Positions 1-13,085 are shown, counted from the stretch's first letter. The stretch is 64,000 bases of DNA from Sycobia sp. Sy_11 (GCA_018907035.1 JACCIC010000052.1:2688501-2752500); one strand, 5' to 3'. Made by a program: numbers and translations. Notes: generated by a model not told the origin, from the sequence alone.

Positions 1-133
1 TAAATTGCTCTTTAGTATTAGAAAAATTATATTAGGAGGGGTATTCAAAAATTAAGTTTCCGTGTGTTTCAAAAAAATAAAAGACTAGTTTTAGAAAATC
101 TAAATAATTTGACTTTATTCTTTTATTCTTAAA

Positions 134-640
134 CTATTTTTCGATGTAGTCGCTTTCGACTTCAATACATTTTTTTACTGCTTGTAAATTTAAACAAACC
201 TTCCTTAAAAGATATCCTGCCCTTTTTTGGATCCACCATTTAATGACTTTTTCGATGTCGTCATTTGAAGAAAATTACTAGTCACCTAAAATTTCTTTCA
301 ATTTTAAGAAAAGGAAATAGTCACGTGGTGCAAGGTGTGGAGAGAAAGTTGGGTGGTCGGAAATTTTCGATTTGAATTTCTGAAGTAAGGTTGGCGTTTT
401 TTTGAGAGAATGAGGCCGAACATTGCTATGAAAAAGCAAGACTTTTTGACCATATTCCAGGGCGTTTCCGTTTAATGGTATCTCTGAGTTTCTCTAACAC
501 TTCACAATATTTATCAGCATTAATCATAGGTTCTGGCTCAAGTAAATCGACCAAAAAACATCTAACTTGCCCTAAAAAAACCTGCTCATTGTGCACTTTT
601 ATGCGTATGTCGAGAAAATCCATACAATCTTTAACCTAAA
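134..640 (-). pseudogene. mariner transposase remnant, C-terminal half
   Basis: Read on the minus strand, this encodes the C-terminal half of a Tc1/mariner transposase. The block INADKYCEVLEKLRD and KRPGIW matches the region before the second catalytic Asp. It is followed, after a frame change, by HSNVRPHS, where HDN is expected, and by LAPRDYFLF, the third-Asp motif. It ends with CIEVESDYIEK and a stop at 134-136. The second catalytic Asp is replaced by Ser, there are frame breaks, and no terminal inverted repeats are visible. It is a dead, old fragment. Confidence 0.72.
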
Positions 641-1284
641 TAGTTATCAATTCATTGTGAATCTGCTTGCCGTTTAATTCTTTCGCAGTTAAAAAAACGG
701 ATAAGCACGCGCAATTAACAATCAGACCCGCTTTGTACTAGTGGCTCTATAATTGTTGGCTCGTACTACTGTAAAAAGTATTCTTGGCCACCAAAACTAA
801 TTCCCTTCTTAACGATAGAACCTAAAACTATAATCAGCTGAAATCCATTAAGGAAATTTACGTTTTGAATACACTCATACACATGATTTATCTCAAAATT
901 CATTTAATAAAATCAACATCATTTTAGCAGAAATTAAGTTAATATCAGATTTTGCAAGTGTGAATTTTACTCATTTAACAATAACTAGCAACCTTCGTTA
1001 AAGTTTGACAAAAAACATTAATCGTACAATTGACTAGTATGAGCTAACATTTATAGATAAGAAAGTAAATGATGAAACAAGATGTCTTTATTCAATAACG
1101 AATTTTGAATAATCGTAAAAAAGCTATTATGTATACATAAAGAGTTGGTTACAGTCAATGCTTTTTAATATTTTATAAAAGAATATTGACAGATTATAAT
1201 CTATTAAGATAAAATAATATTCAGTGTAAATAAATTACGGGATATCAGACGCGACATAACAATGCTTTAAATTATATTTATATA
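641..1284. other. A+T-rich stretch without recognised feature
   Basis: I see no coding, RNA or repeat signature between the mariner remnant and the first Penelope-like copy. Confidence 0.4.
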
Positions 1285-2500
1285 ACATATTTTGTTTATT
1301 AGTCCAATCTACCAGACTCTAACATTAAATTCAGATTATTTCGATTCTTGGAAATGTGAATACTTTCAAGACTATCCCGTTTATACTTATTATTGATACC
1401 ATGTTCCAAAATATCCACATTTACAAAATCAAAAGAATATAAAAACTTTAAACAATGCAACTTTTAAACCGGAAGTAATATGTGAGCTACGTAAATTATA
1501 TTTATGTTCATAAATTCTCTTTTTTAAATATCTACCTGTTTGTCCAATATAGTATTTATCACCATCCATGCAATTAATCTTGTAAACAACTCCTGATTTT
1601 AAGCATCAATCAACCCTATCTTTGCAATTATTAAACAATCTACTCAAATTATTGCTATTTTTAAAGAAAATTTGAATGTTTTATTTTCAAAAATTTATTT
1701 TAATTCTTTCAGACAATCCTCTAACATATGGCAAGACAATAATTTTCCCTCCGTTAACATCAATTCCTGCACTATGTCTATTTTCGGTATTATAAATGTC
1801 AAACAACCTCTCAACAATTAATCTATTAATAAATTGAATTGGATAACTATTATTAATGAAAGTTTCTCTTACTATCTGTAAATTATTTTGTCTAAAATGT
1901 TTATGTGACAATTTTATTGCTCTGTCAATGACACCCTTTAATGCTCCAATTTTGTTTCCGAATTGGTGGTGTGAATTAAAATCTAAAAACCTACCTGACC
2001 AAGTAGGCCTTCTGTACCAATTAAGTTTCACCTTATTATTACTACATCTAATGACATTAATGTCCAGAAAACTTAACTGACTATTAACCTCAACCTCCCT
2101 TTTAAATTTAATTCTGTCATGTACAGAATTAAAAACATCCACCATTTCATCCACAAAAACTTCCGGAACAATTGTAAAGATATCATCAACATATCTCTTA
2201 AATAACATTGGTTCAAAAAGCAATTTTGACAAGGCTATACTTTCCAACTTTTCCATAACTAAATTAGCTATCACCGGTGACAAAGGCGACCCCATTCGAC
2301 ATCCGTATTTTTGTTCATAAAATTTATTATCAAATGAAAAAATTGTGTTATTAAAAACCAAATAAATTGCTTTAATAAATTCATTCATTGTTAATTTTGT
2401 ATGTTACAGTTCCATTACCTTTGTCGGCCTTTTCGAAGATTATATTAGGGTTATTTCTCAAATTCTCAATTTTCTCTTTTAAAATTACTAATGACGTTAA
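1285..2500 (-). mobile_element. Penelope-like element, internally deleted copy (RT + GIY-YIG)
   Basis: Minus-strand Penelope-like retroelement. The motif FEKADKGNGTV near 2400-2450 corresponds to the first RT block. After a frame change the RT continues at 1687-2388 with GSPLSPVIANLVME and the catalytic box YVDDIF. A GIY-YIG endonuclease follows at about 1300-1600 (CMDGDKYYIGQTGR), broken by a frameshift. Most of the RT palm between the ADKGN block and the MNEFIKA helix is missing, so the copy cannot be active. It lies head-to-head with the plus-strand copy starting at 2553, making a large imperfect palindrome. Confidence 0.85.
1687..2388 (-). pseudogene. Penelope-type reverse transcriptase fragment
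   Basis: 233-residue open frame covering the palm motifs GSPLSP and YVDDIF, followed by the thumb-like region NWYRRPTWSGRFLDFNSH that is typical of Penelope-like RTs. The start codon shown is internal to the original protein, because the upstream RT motifs lie in another frame. A full Penelope RT is roughly twice this length or more. The catalytic Asp pair is intact, but the enzyme is truncated. The downstream nuclease is separated by an in-frame TGA that the plus-strand copy also carries. Confidence 0.82.
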
Positions 2501-3114
2501 CTAAAGATGCCCTACATTCCTTTTTCACTTAATTTGCATTCCTTTCATTACTTTGAAAACAAAATTAACAATGAATGAATTTATTAAAGCAATTAATTTG
2601 GTTGTTAATAACACAATTTTTTTATTTAATAATAAATTTTATGAACAAAAATACGGATATCCAATGGGGTCGCCTTTGTCACCTGATTGTCACTTAATTG
2701 GTACAGAAAGCCTACTTGGTCAGGTAGGTTTTTAGATTTTAATTCACACCACCAATTCGGAAACAAAATTAGAGCATTAAAGGGTGTCATTGACAGAGCA
2801 ATAAAATTGTCACATAAAGATTTTAGACAAAATAGTTTACAGATAGTAAGAGAAACTTTCATTAATAATAGTTATCCAATTCAATTTATTAATAGATTGA
2901 TTGCTGAGAGATTGTTCGACATTTATAATACCGAAAATAGACATAATGCAGGAATTGATGTTAACGGAGGCAAAATTATTGTCTTGCCATATGTTAGAGG
3001 ATTGTCTGAAAGAATTAAAATAAATTCTCGGAAATATAACATTCAAATTTTCTTTAAAAATAGCAATAATTTGAGTAGATTGTTTAATAATTGCAAAGAT
3101 AGGAATGATTGATG

Positions 3115-3442
3115 CTTAAAATCAGGAGTTGTTTACAAGATTAATTGCATGGATTGTGATAAATACTATATTGGACAAACAGGTAGATATTTAAAAAAGA
3201 AAATTTATGAACATAAATATAGTTTACGTAGCCCACATATTACTTCCGGTTTAAAAGAGCATTGTTTAAAGTTTTTACATTCTTTTGAGTTTATAAATGT
3301 GAATATTTTAGAACATGGTATTAATAATAAGTATAAACGGGAGAGTCTTGAAAGTATTCACATTTCCAAGAATCGAAATAATGTGAATTTAATGTTAGAG
3401 TCTGGTAAATTGGACAGTGTTTATCATTCCTTATTAAATTGA
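3115..3442 (+). pseudogene. GIY-YIG (URI) endonuclease domain of the Penelope-like element
   Basis: The frame reads GVVYKINCMDCDKYYIGQTGR, with the GIY-like and YIG halves and a CxxC pair before YIG. KKIYEHK and the closing block KRESLESIHISKNRN follow, where a conserved Glu is expected. In PLEs this C-terminal nuclease nicks target DNA for reverse transcription. An in-frame TGA at 3110-3112 separates it from the RT fragment, and the minus-strand copy carries the same TGA. The domain itself is otherwise uninterrupted to the TGA at the end. Confidence 0.8.
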
Positions 3443-3534
3443 TTGGTTTTGGATAATTTGTGTAGAGGGGGAATTTATATTTAATTTACTAAATTTGGTG
3501 GTGGGGATGGGTATATATAGATTAGAATATAAGG

Positions 3535-3600
3535 TTTAGTTTAGTCCCTGATGAGGAGCCGTAGCGAGCTCGAAATGTTGGAGAAGTCTTCAATTAGGTA
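3535..3600 (+). ncRNA. hammerhead-ribozyme-like motif in Penelope 3' region
   Basis: The sequence CTGATGAG, then GAGC, an 8-nt loop, GCTC, then GAAA at about 3553-3582 has the order of a hammerhead core (CUGAUGA, stem II, GAAA). A weak helix I (TCC before the core, GGA after it) is possible. One extra G lies between CTGATGA and the four-pair stem II, so the fit is imperfect. Hammerheads are known from Penelope-like elements. The minus-strand relative near 15450-15490 keeps only a degenerate version. Not folded computationally. Confidence 0.4.
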
Positions 3601-3999
3601 AGGGTGTTGGGGACAGTCAGACTGCACTTTACTAACAAAGAATTTTTTCAGCTAATATTTTATTTTCAGATTAGTCTACGGGGGTGAATGTAAACAAGGA
3701 CAGTCTGACTGTCATTATAATTTTAATGTAATTTTTAATTTAATTTTTATTTTTAATTTTTATTTTATTTTTATGTATTTAAAAATTTTTTTTTTAGATT
3801 GAATTAATTGGACTGTAAGACTAATAATAAAATATTTGTTGGTTTGTTTTAAATAAAATTTAGAGATCCACCTAAAATAAATTTTTTACATTCCATATGT
3901 TTTTACTTAAAACTATAATTTTATCAACAAAATTACAAATTAAAAAGTGCCATCTATTTTTCTTATGAAAAATTTCATAAGAAAGCAACAACAGTTTTA

Positions 4000-5073
4000 G
4001 GTATAGTTGAAATTGTAAATACAGAGCTTCGATTAATTAAATTATACCAATCAGACACATTTTGCGAAGAAATTTTAAGCTTGAAGGAGAACAATGAGAA
4101 TTACAAGGGAAAATTAAAACAGCTAAATCTATTCTTGGACAATACAGACACATTAAGAGTAGGAGTACGGCTACATAATACACTAATTCTATATACGGAA
4201 AAGCGTCCGATTATACTCGCGGGAAACCAGAAATTCGCAGGTTTGCTCAATAAATATGAGCATTAGAGATTGTTGCATGTTGGATGTCAAATCGTGATCC
4301 CATATCTTTGCAAAAAATATTGGTTTCTGGTTGCGAAAAATAATGTAAAAAGGATTATAGATAAATGCATCGTATCTTTTAGGGCTCATCCAACGGATAC
4401 TTCATACCTTATGGGTAACTTACCAACGATGCGAGTAGTTCCGTCACGTCTTTTTTATATGTGTGGGGTTGATTACGCAGGGCCGTTATTCATTAGGGAA
4501 AAGGCGCGATCACGTATACCGATTAAAACATACATTTGTTTGTTTGTATGTTGTTGAACTAAAGCAGTTCATATTGAGCTTGACACAGATTTATCGGCTG
4601 ATGCATTCTTAAACTGTTTTAAACGATTTTTATCTAAAACATAAGAATTTTAAGAATACTGTAACCAAGTATTTAAATTCAGACAAAATAATTTGGGAAT
4701 TTATACCAACTTGTGCTCCACATTTCGGTGAATTGTGGGAGTGCTATACAATCAGCAAAGTTCCATTTGTTGTGTGTGATCGGAGATACACGACTCACAT
4801 ATGAAGAACTGTATTCGGTACTGACACAGATTGAGGCCTGTTTCAATTCCCGATCCCTGTCCCCTTTATCGACTGATCCTAATGACTTTATTCCTCTGAC
4901 TCCAGGTCAATTTTTAATCGGAGATTTATTAACTGCGCTCTCTAAAGGGGACTTGAAAAATGTGAAAATTGCTCGCTTAGAGCGGTTCCAACTCATGCAG
5001 CGAATGGTGAATTCATCCTGGAGCGGATGGTATAGTATGAGTCGTTTCCATTTGAACAATATGAGGAGTTATT
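4000..5073 (+). pseudogene. Pao-type LTR retrotransposon integrase fragment
   Basis: Plus-strand remnant of a BEL/Pao polyprotein. It starts with ELRLIKLYQSDTFCEEI and continues with LFLDNTDTLRVGVRLHN and RPIILAGNQ. The zinc-finger region follows, then the integrase block YMCGVDYAGPLFIREKARS with the first catalytic Asp. After frame changes, the C-terminal block RLTYEELYSVLTQIEACFNS, PLTPGQFLIGDLLT and the RFQLMQRM segment is read from about 4770 to 5073. No RT or gag is present upstream. The element is 5' truncated, with at least two frame breaks. Its neighbour downstream is a candidate 3' LTR. Confidence 0.82.
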
Positions 5074-5473
5074 AAAAGGCCCGTATCTAAAATATGTATT
5101 TTTCCAATTATTAGTGAGAATAAGATGCAGTATAAGGGAAGACATCTTTATTGGAAGCAGCCATCAAAGGGAAAATACTATTATCTTATCATTCTTCTAA
5201 TTACATAATACATTGTCATAACTACACATTATATTGCAATTAATTGTACTGTATATGCTATCATTATTGTATTTCTATCAATAGTTACATTTTTTAATTT
5301 TCATCTTTATATGCATGAATAGATGTAATATTTGTATCTTACTTTATTGTATTTAACTTAGTAATTTTAGCAAATTACTTTACGTATACGTATGCTATTT
5401 AATCTAAATTACACGAGTAATTATTTATTTATTTTTGACCATATTGAAAGACAATCTTTCAAGGCCGGCAGAA

Positions 5474-5886
5474 TGTTAGAGAATATAATAAACAACTAAA
5501 GCATTATTGTCGGGATTCTATTTATGAGATTCACACCTGCCCTCTTGAGAGAAATACACATCTGTAAATGTGGAGTTTTTCCCGTATTAAGGCAAAAGGC
5601 TCGAGTGCTAAGCTTCAACGCACATGCGGAGCGGTTCTAGTAGAGAAGGAAATATAAGTGTTTGTATATTTAATGACTTTATTGTACTTAGATTTCCGAC
5701 TGCCGCATCTCTCTCAGAGCAAGTTGCACATTTATAAGGGCCTGCCAGGTATTAAACTTGTAAGGGCTACCCCCACTCCGACTAGATACCTTGCAGTGAC
5801 ATTGATGTTCTAACAAGTAATATTCTAGCCACTCTTTTGACGAACGTATAAGCAGCAACATTGATACGTTCATACATTATAGAACA
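5474..5886 (+). repeat. candidate 3' LTR of the Pao fragment
   Basis: The segment starts TGTTAGAGAA just after a GGCCGGCAGAA tract, as BEL/Pao 3' LTRs do, and ends ...TATAGAACA, giving TGTT/AACA ends. It follows the integrase C-terminus by 400 bp in the same orientation. There is no second copy in the window to confirm the limits. Confidence 0.5.
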
Positions 5887-6980
5887 TCACTATTCGCGTA
5901 TACTTAAGTAGATTTAATAATAATATAAATAATATATTATTCATTTTCCGGATTAAAGAATTTTAATACAAGATTTCAGTGTTAATTGTTTTGTATATTA
6001 TCGAGATCTAACAGATTATTTAAACTAATTTTTAGCTGAGGATAAATTAGTCATTAAAATATGTCGCTGGCTCCCGGACTATATATAATGGATTCATTTA
6101 CTAGTGTGTCATTCATTGGATATTCCGAAAATAAAACTGTCAGTTACTAGTACAAATGTTTGGTAATGTCGCAGCCCGAGTAGAAATCGACTTATCGCGC
6201 ATTACAGGCTCTGCTAAGATGCCTGTCAAGTATATGTACAGGTACATAATGAGGCACTATTCAGAGCCTACACAACTACATGAAAAAGGTAGAATTACAC
6301 AGACACATATATAGTATGTGTACATTATATTGGCCATTACCGGCGGCAAGTAGTTCATGATCTAATTTATAGTTAGTTTATTAAGTGCAACAGCTGATGG
6401 TTGGAAAGGGGAATATAGTTTATCTCCGTTACGAATATAATCTGATTCTCTTACACGCATATACAAAATTGCGGTTATGTATATAAATTAAAAATATTTA
6501 TGTTTATAAATATTATTTATAAAAAAATGTTTAAACTAACTTTTTTGATACCAAATGTATAATGGACAAAGATAAATATTTAAATTACTTTTTATTCTCT
6601 ATTCAAAGTTTAAACTTAAAACGATATAATTTAAATATTTTAACAAAACAGACATTATAGGAAAACTATAAGTTAAATTAAGACTATAAATGAAACAACT
6701 GCTACAATATATATGCGATTAATAATGAGAAGTAAAAGTCGGGTTTTCACATGCGTTCACTGTTTGAAAATTTATTGTTACTCACGACAGATATAAAAAA
6801 TTATATAAATAAAAATAATTTTTAGTGAAATTGAAAACCTATTTCATTGATTTTAAAAGTCAAAAATAATTTTAAAATATTTGCATATGTTTTTCACTAA
6901 ATATTTTCACTCCATGTGTTTGTAAACTATTTGAGTCTCTAATAAAAAATAGACTTCAGTAGTGGTGTGAACACTATGAG
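5887..6980. other. A+T-rich stretch, nothing recognised
   Basis: Except for a somewhat less A+T-rich patch at about 6060-6380, I see no reading frame or repeat signature here. Confidence 0.35.
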
Positions 6981-6984
6981 TTAT

Positions 6985-7526
6985 GACAAAAAAATCAAGC
7001 TGGCTGTCGAACTGGCAGATCATGCACAAATAATATTGTTGCTCTCACAATGTAAATCAATGAAACATTTTTTCGAAAGAAATTTGTATTAGCTGTGTTT
7101 CTTGATGTGTTTGATGCATTCGACAATGTAAATGGTGATTTTCTGTTAAACAAATTAGTAAATATTAACCGATCAGCAAAAACAATTACATTTGTAAAAT
7201 TTCTTACGAGAGAGAGATTAATTTATTTTGATAATTTAAGAGATTCCTTTAGAATCGCTAACAAAGGAGTAACTCAGAGAGGTGTTTTAGGTCCTCTATA
7301 CTGTACATAATATACATCCAACATATTGTCAATAAATGCTGAAGCTAAATTCTCTCGAAAATATAAAAGCGTAATAGAACAAGCAGAAAATATTATTAAA
7401 AATAGTCTCTATATTATAGGGTTAGATCTCCCACCAGGGAAAAAAATATTAATAAATTTTAAAAATCAAAATATAAAACCAGGAGAAATACAAATTATGG
7501 TTGACCAGTGTGTTTTCCAAATTTAA
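6985..7526 (+). pseudogene. non-LTR retrotransposon (LINE) RT fragment
   Basis: A frame with NQAGCRTGRSCTNN is followed by AVFLDVFDAFDNVNGD, the RT block with the first catalytic Asp. It continues with LLNKL and FVKFLTRERLIY, then RGVLGPL in place of the usual QGGVLSPL. The YADD block is deleted; after 7310 the next recognisable piece is KSVIEQAENIIKNSLYIIGLD, which lies downstream of YADD in intact LINEs. Start codons given by open frames are not real starts. Dead fragment. Confidence 0.75.
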
Positions 7527-7529
7527 CGA

Positions 7530-10100
7530 GGCAGTACGTTTCTTAGAAAACATTTTAATTGAATTGTACAAAAAATGAGCATATAACACTATTCTTACTT
7601 TTTAATTTAAATTGTTTTATCTGCATTATTTTAAAAAATTAATAAAAATTAATAAAAATTAATTGAAAAAACAAAGCTGACAACTAAATGGAGGGAGCCG
7701 CGGTTGTAAAATATGTTATTTTTATTCAAAATGTTATTAATCATATTTCTATGGCTTTTAATTTATTACATAAAGCATAAGTGTTTCACTTCATTTCGCT
7801 TCATTAGTCATTCTTAATGATTTTGAATATATTTGACATTTTTGGCAAGGTGCAGAATTCGGTAGGTACTCTACCTAACAAAATTGACTAGAATTTTATG
7901 TAAGTGGCCAGGAAAATATTAACCAAGGTCATCTATAAATTATGTACTGCTAAAAAAAGAGGGTGGGTTGTCTCTCCCGTTACAATAAAATTACAGATGA
8001 TGTAAGAGAGGGTTGTAAGTATTCATGCGTAAAAATAGAAATATATCGTTATATAATAGACGATTAAGTTCAAATTAAAAACTCTTGTTTCACGTCACTT
8101 TTTAATTATGTCTTACATATAATTATCGTATTTACATAACATCGTAGTCTAGCTCATCATCATCATCATTACCAACATATTAAGATAGATTATTTCATGA
8201 TTTTCTATAATAAAATTCATAAATTATTTATATAAAAGCATGACTTGTTATATGTTTAGGTTCTATTGTTTAATAAACACGGATCTTCACTATCTGCTGT
8301 TTATCACAAAAAAATCATTCAAGAATGAAAAATCGATCAACTTAAATTTATTTTTGCATAGTTTTACCTGACTTCAAATCTTAACTATGACGTATTTATA
8401 TTTATATTTACTACCGACATTTATGAATTATGTGTGATCAGTTTGATAAAGGAGTTTCGGAGTGGATGAATCTATAATATCTATATAAGATAAAGTAGAG
8501 ATCACATCAATGCAATTTATAAATATAGGAGACAATCCTACTAAAGGTATAATGGCTATAATATCTGATTTAAACAATTAGATTTACTATAAATATCCAT
8601 AATAATTGAAAGAATAAAATATTAAATAAATCGATCCAATCAGTTAATAGAAATGACGAACTGGTAATAATTCTCTTATGATTATAAATGTATAAGAATA
8701 ACATTATTTGCTGTTTAGAATGTATCAAATTTGTTTATAAAAAAGGAATTAATATGCATTAGTAACGTTACACCCTGGCACTAGGCGGAGAGTAAATTTA
8801 TGAAAAAAGTCCGTTATATAATCTGACATTGTCCCATGTCCAAAAGTATAAAATAAGCCTTTAAGTATTTCAGTGAAAGTATGCATTCGATTACCTTGAA
8901 CAGAATAAAGCGAATTCGCGGTCATCTTGTATTTGTTAAAATTCTATGCTTCCCCTTATTTAAAGAGGATCGGAAATTTGTCACCTACTATTGTACTTTT
9001 TGCTACGAAAAATACTTATATTTTATTAATTTTTTTTCAGATTAAAAAAAACAGTGATTTTCTGGTAAGGTATCAAATAATCGCAGCGCAACTTTGGACG
9101 GGTACTATATACTTTTATCGCTTACTTATGTCTAAAAGTCTTGCTGAAGTTTGTTTTGCAATTAGAAAATCCATATAAAGGCACTAAAATAAAAATCATC
9201 CATATTGGACAACAAAGAACTCAATTTTTAAACTTTATCGTACGTCAAACATGAAGACATCTTCTTTCTATATTATTATACTATAATACAAGTAAAATTT
9301 CAGTTAGAGTCGAAAGATGGTGCCTTTATGATCCAAATATTTTCCAGTAGAGAAAATAACTTCTAACTTTGTCTAAGATTATGGGGAAATAATAGAAACA
9401 TTCTTAGATTCAGGAAACATTTGAATTTTTATTACGAAACTGTAGCCGGTATAAATTAATTCGAATTGAATTTCTAACGCGTTATTTACATAGACCTATT
9501 GATTTCTTGGCACACGTTTGTTACATTATCATTAGCCAAAGTCGCTTATCTATATTCTTATGATAAATTATATTTCAAATTTAATCTCTCTACACGTTGT
9601 CTCGTGAATTAATTTTTCGCGAAAAGCTGCTGAAAAATTGCATATATATAGGAATGGCTGTCAATATTAGGAGCATGAGCTATATTCATTTATAAACATT
9701 CATATTTGTCTCAGAAGGATAAGGGTAGAACTACTCGCGGCCAATATATACCATAAGAGCCACAACTGGCTGGGCGCGGTATTGATTTTAATGCCAAGGG
9801 GTCCCTTAGATATTATGTTCCCTCTACCCCTTGTGCATACGACTCATATATATATATATGCCAAAAGTTCAGTGTATTTTAGAACGCCCAGCGTTCGGCG
9901 AGCAGAAGAAGCATGGACACGAAGACGCGTCACGAAGTGAAAAGAGGCACATTGTCATAGAGAAGTATACACCACCCGAGGAGAAGGTGCACACCTACGT
10001 GACCCTAACCCGAAAACTTTGTACGGAGTGCATATATATCTAGGCGCGCGCACATACACACACACGGGCACGGGTACACATATGCATAAGTAGAAGCACG
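7530..10100. other. A+T-rich stretch with no supported gene
   Basis: Open frames here, for example 8927-9178, show no recognisable domain or codon signal. A short CATCAT run lies at about 8157-8168. Nothing else stands out until the CpG-rich island. Confidence 0.35.
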
Positions 10101-10355
10101 CGTGCGCGTAGAGCATCATATTATTATATACATTTGTATAGTGGAGGGCGGGCGGGTAGGCGGCGGCGCAGTCTAAAAGGCAGAAGAGCGAGGGCGCATA
10201 CCAAAGAGCTGTTCTCGCGGCCGCTTCTTCCTCTCTGTGTTGCGCCTTGCGCCGCGCGTTGCATCAGTTTCATCTCGACGCGCGTATCGTGAGCATTATA
10301 TTATAGAGGAACACACGCACGCACATAACCGCGCATGTAGGCATATAAATATATA

Positions 10356-10360
<5 letters not shown>

Positions 10361-10413
<53 letters not shown>
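10361..10413. repeat. (TA)n microsatellite
   Basis: Uninterrupted TA dinucleotides, ending in CATACATATATG. Confidence 0.95.
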
Positions 10414-10417
<4 letters not shown>

Positions 10418-10456
10418 CATATATGCACAGCACCCCCGGACGCGCTCATCGACAGG

Positions 10457-10458
<2 letters not shown>

Positions 10459-10509
<51 letters not shown>
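10459..10509. repeat. (TC)n microsatellite
   Basis: About 25 uninterrupted TC units within the CpG-rich island. Confidence 0.95.
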
Positions 10510-10512
<3 letters not shown>

Positions 10513-10967
10513 GACCTCACTCACTTCCTTCCTTGTTTTACCCCCCATCGGGTCACGATAGACCAAGGTTTCGGTGTTTATGTTTTAAAAGCTTCGATTT
10601 GCCAAAATCGATTATCCAACTTTATACTCGCGGAGAAAAAAGGGTTTACGTATCTCCATGTATCTGAATCTAGAGTAAAAATTGTGTTTCACCGGCCTCT
10701 GGTGCACTTTTAGTTTATGCCCAGAGAAGCTATCACTCTTATATATAGATAGGGGGCCACGAGTTATATCGATAGAAAAGCGGATTGAAAAGCTTCGAAT
10801 TCGGATACGACACCCAGGTGAGAAAAAGCGAAATACTATTATTTCACATTTTATTTATCTATGTACGATATATCGTAATGATATATCGTACATTTCTCAT
10901 GAAACGAGTAGACTCGATATATTGTTCTAACGTGTATAATTTGTATGTATTATATCGTAGATTAATT

Positions 10968-11104
<137 letters not shown>

Positions 11105-11139
11105 ACACACATACCAAGTATATTGTATATAATAAAAAG

Positions 11140-13082
11140 GAATAAATTTATGTGATTGATTCGCTCATTTATATATAGTCACGACATAATTTTGCCCTCG
11201 TATATTATTTATGCCTTAGAAAAGGAATACCCGCGATGCCTTAGTTCCATAGATTTAATCAAAAGAAATCACAATGAATCTAAATAATTGTTGCGAATTG
11301 CTGTTGATATAATGTAGGGCAGAGTCTGATTTAGCTTCTCCGAAAAGCCTGAAACACAACAAAGGTTTAATTCTCCTTTATAAGCTTATCGTTTCATAGT
11401 TATTTTGAAATTTAGCCTTTCAAAATTCTTTTATAGTTTACTTCCTTCTATATAGATCGAGTGAATAAACTTTTGTTCTATTTTTAATTCATTTAATAAA
11501 CTATAAGGTTAATCATTAATGTTACGCATTTCTCTTAACAATGATGACCGTATAGTTTGAAAATTATATACAAAATCTTTTACGTATTAATTAATTAATA
11601 TTTTTCAAATATTTTCTTGTTCATTCGTAATGAAAAACTGAGCTTTAATAGACAACATTTTATTCAGTGTTATAGAAATTTATGTACTCTTCGAATAAAT
11701 TTAATCTTTATTATAAAAAAAAACCTAATAACTTTAAGGAATCAACTTATATTGTTAAAATTTCAATATTTAATTGTTAATTTTTCATTTGACATATCAT
11801 AAAGAGGTAAATGCATGACTAAAAAAAAGATTAAAATTAAAATATAAAATCTAAATACATGTATTGTAATAACATTGAGATTATTAAAAATTTAAATTTT
11901 TATATAAATAAGATTTTAGTTAAATACGAAACAGCGAAAAAATATGGACACTTTAGTTCAACTTGGCAATATCTTATGTATTAAAAATAAATTTAAAGCC
12001 CTCACGGTTGACGAACACATAACGATAGATGAAAACCTCCTACGAAAATTTAACTCTTACAAGAGTATATATATCCAATCTTTTTATTTTTATTTTATTT
12101 AATCATTGTTTTTTTCTTATTATATTAATGACTTTATATAGGTATAGAAAATGCCTCTTTTGGCTATTTTTATTCAATGATAGATAATTTTATTTTAATA
12201 AGTACACTATGACAGGTGGGTATAAATATAATATCACACAATTATATTGTATTAAAGAATTGTGATAATGAATTTATTTACGATTCACAAAATTTCTTAA
12301 TCCAACCTTTTATGCTTCTAAAATGTTTATTATACACTCTTTAAATTTAATTAGATATTTTTCTCCAATTATAATACTTTAGGTAAACTGTATATTTATT
12401 ACAAACGAAGACATTATCTATTTATAAATGTTTAATAAGTTTTGAAAGAATTTTATTAAAATATCTAAATTTCACAGATAATATATAAAAGAATATTTAT
12501 TATTACACCTTTCAAATATTAAATTTATAATATAAAATAATTAATACCAAAACTATGAAGAAACCCATTAAAATAAAATAATTATATTAATGTTAAAAAC
12601 CTTGAGCATTAAAAATGATACAACATAGAATGATTTATCCCAAACAACAAAATTATGAAAATTAATTTAATAGCAAATTGTAATTTTGACAGAATTATCC
12701 AGTTTTTCATTTTTTCCAATGAAAAATTGAAAATAAATTGTTAATACCGCTGAAAAACTAGAAAAAACATTTTCCTATTTTCGCAAATTATTTACTTCAT
12801 TTATGTCGACAGCTGTTTTTGCTGTAAAGAATTGGTCATGGTACAAAAGAATTATAGGTATACAAAGACCCTTCACTTTGTTTTTTGAATGTATATATAT
12901 ATCCATTCATAAACGCTTCACTGCTGAAAGAAACAGCTGTCGATGACACGTAAGAAACAGTTTGTGATTATATACGACAGTAGTTTTTCTGTAACTTACG
13001 TTAAATTTTTTTTTTCTGACGAAGTAAGCATATATTGCAACAAATCTTCAACGAATTATCCGAAACAATGTGGTATTCGCAT

Positions 13083-13085
<3 letters not shown>
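11140..13085. other. A+T-rich stretch, no supported feature
   Basis: No gene or mobile element recognised. Only short chance open frames occur. Confidence 0.35.

Larger units (their letters stand above)
2553..3850 (+). mobile_element. Penelope-like element, second copy with intact GIY-YIG region and 3' tail
   Basis: Plus-strand copy of the same family. It begins at the same MNEFIKA helix as the minus copy (TTG at 2553, ATG at 2571). It then has GSPLSP, followed directly by NWYRKPTWSGRF, so about 245 bp including the YVDD box is deleted relative to the minus copy. The GIY-YIG domain at 3149-3442 and a 3' tail to about 3850 follow. The tail has two copies of a GGACAGTCNGACTG-like motif (about 3611 and 3700). 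Related tails recur at 15238-15500 (minus) and 15660-16085 (plus). Confidence 0.85.
10100..10815 (+). promoter_or_regulatory. CpG-rich promoter-like island with candidate 5' exon
   Basis: GC-rich, CpG-dense sequence (about 10060-10300) in otherwise A+T-rich DNA. An insect-type initiator TCAGTT lies at about 10264, and a strong donor-like CAG|GTGAG at about 10814. This could be a promoter plus non-coding first exon, perhaps of the plus-strand transporter whose first coding exon is at 32267, but nothing links them directly. The (TA)n and (TC)n runs lie inside it. Confidence 0.3.

Noticed and set aside
8157..8172. CRISPR-like or tandem array at the CATCAT run
   Set aside because: It is a short trinucleotide run with no spacers; CRISPR arrays are not expected in an insect nuclear genome.
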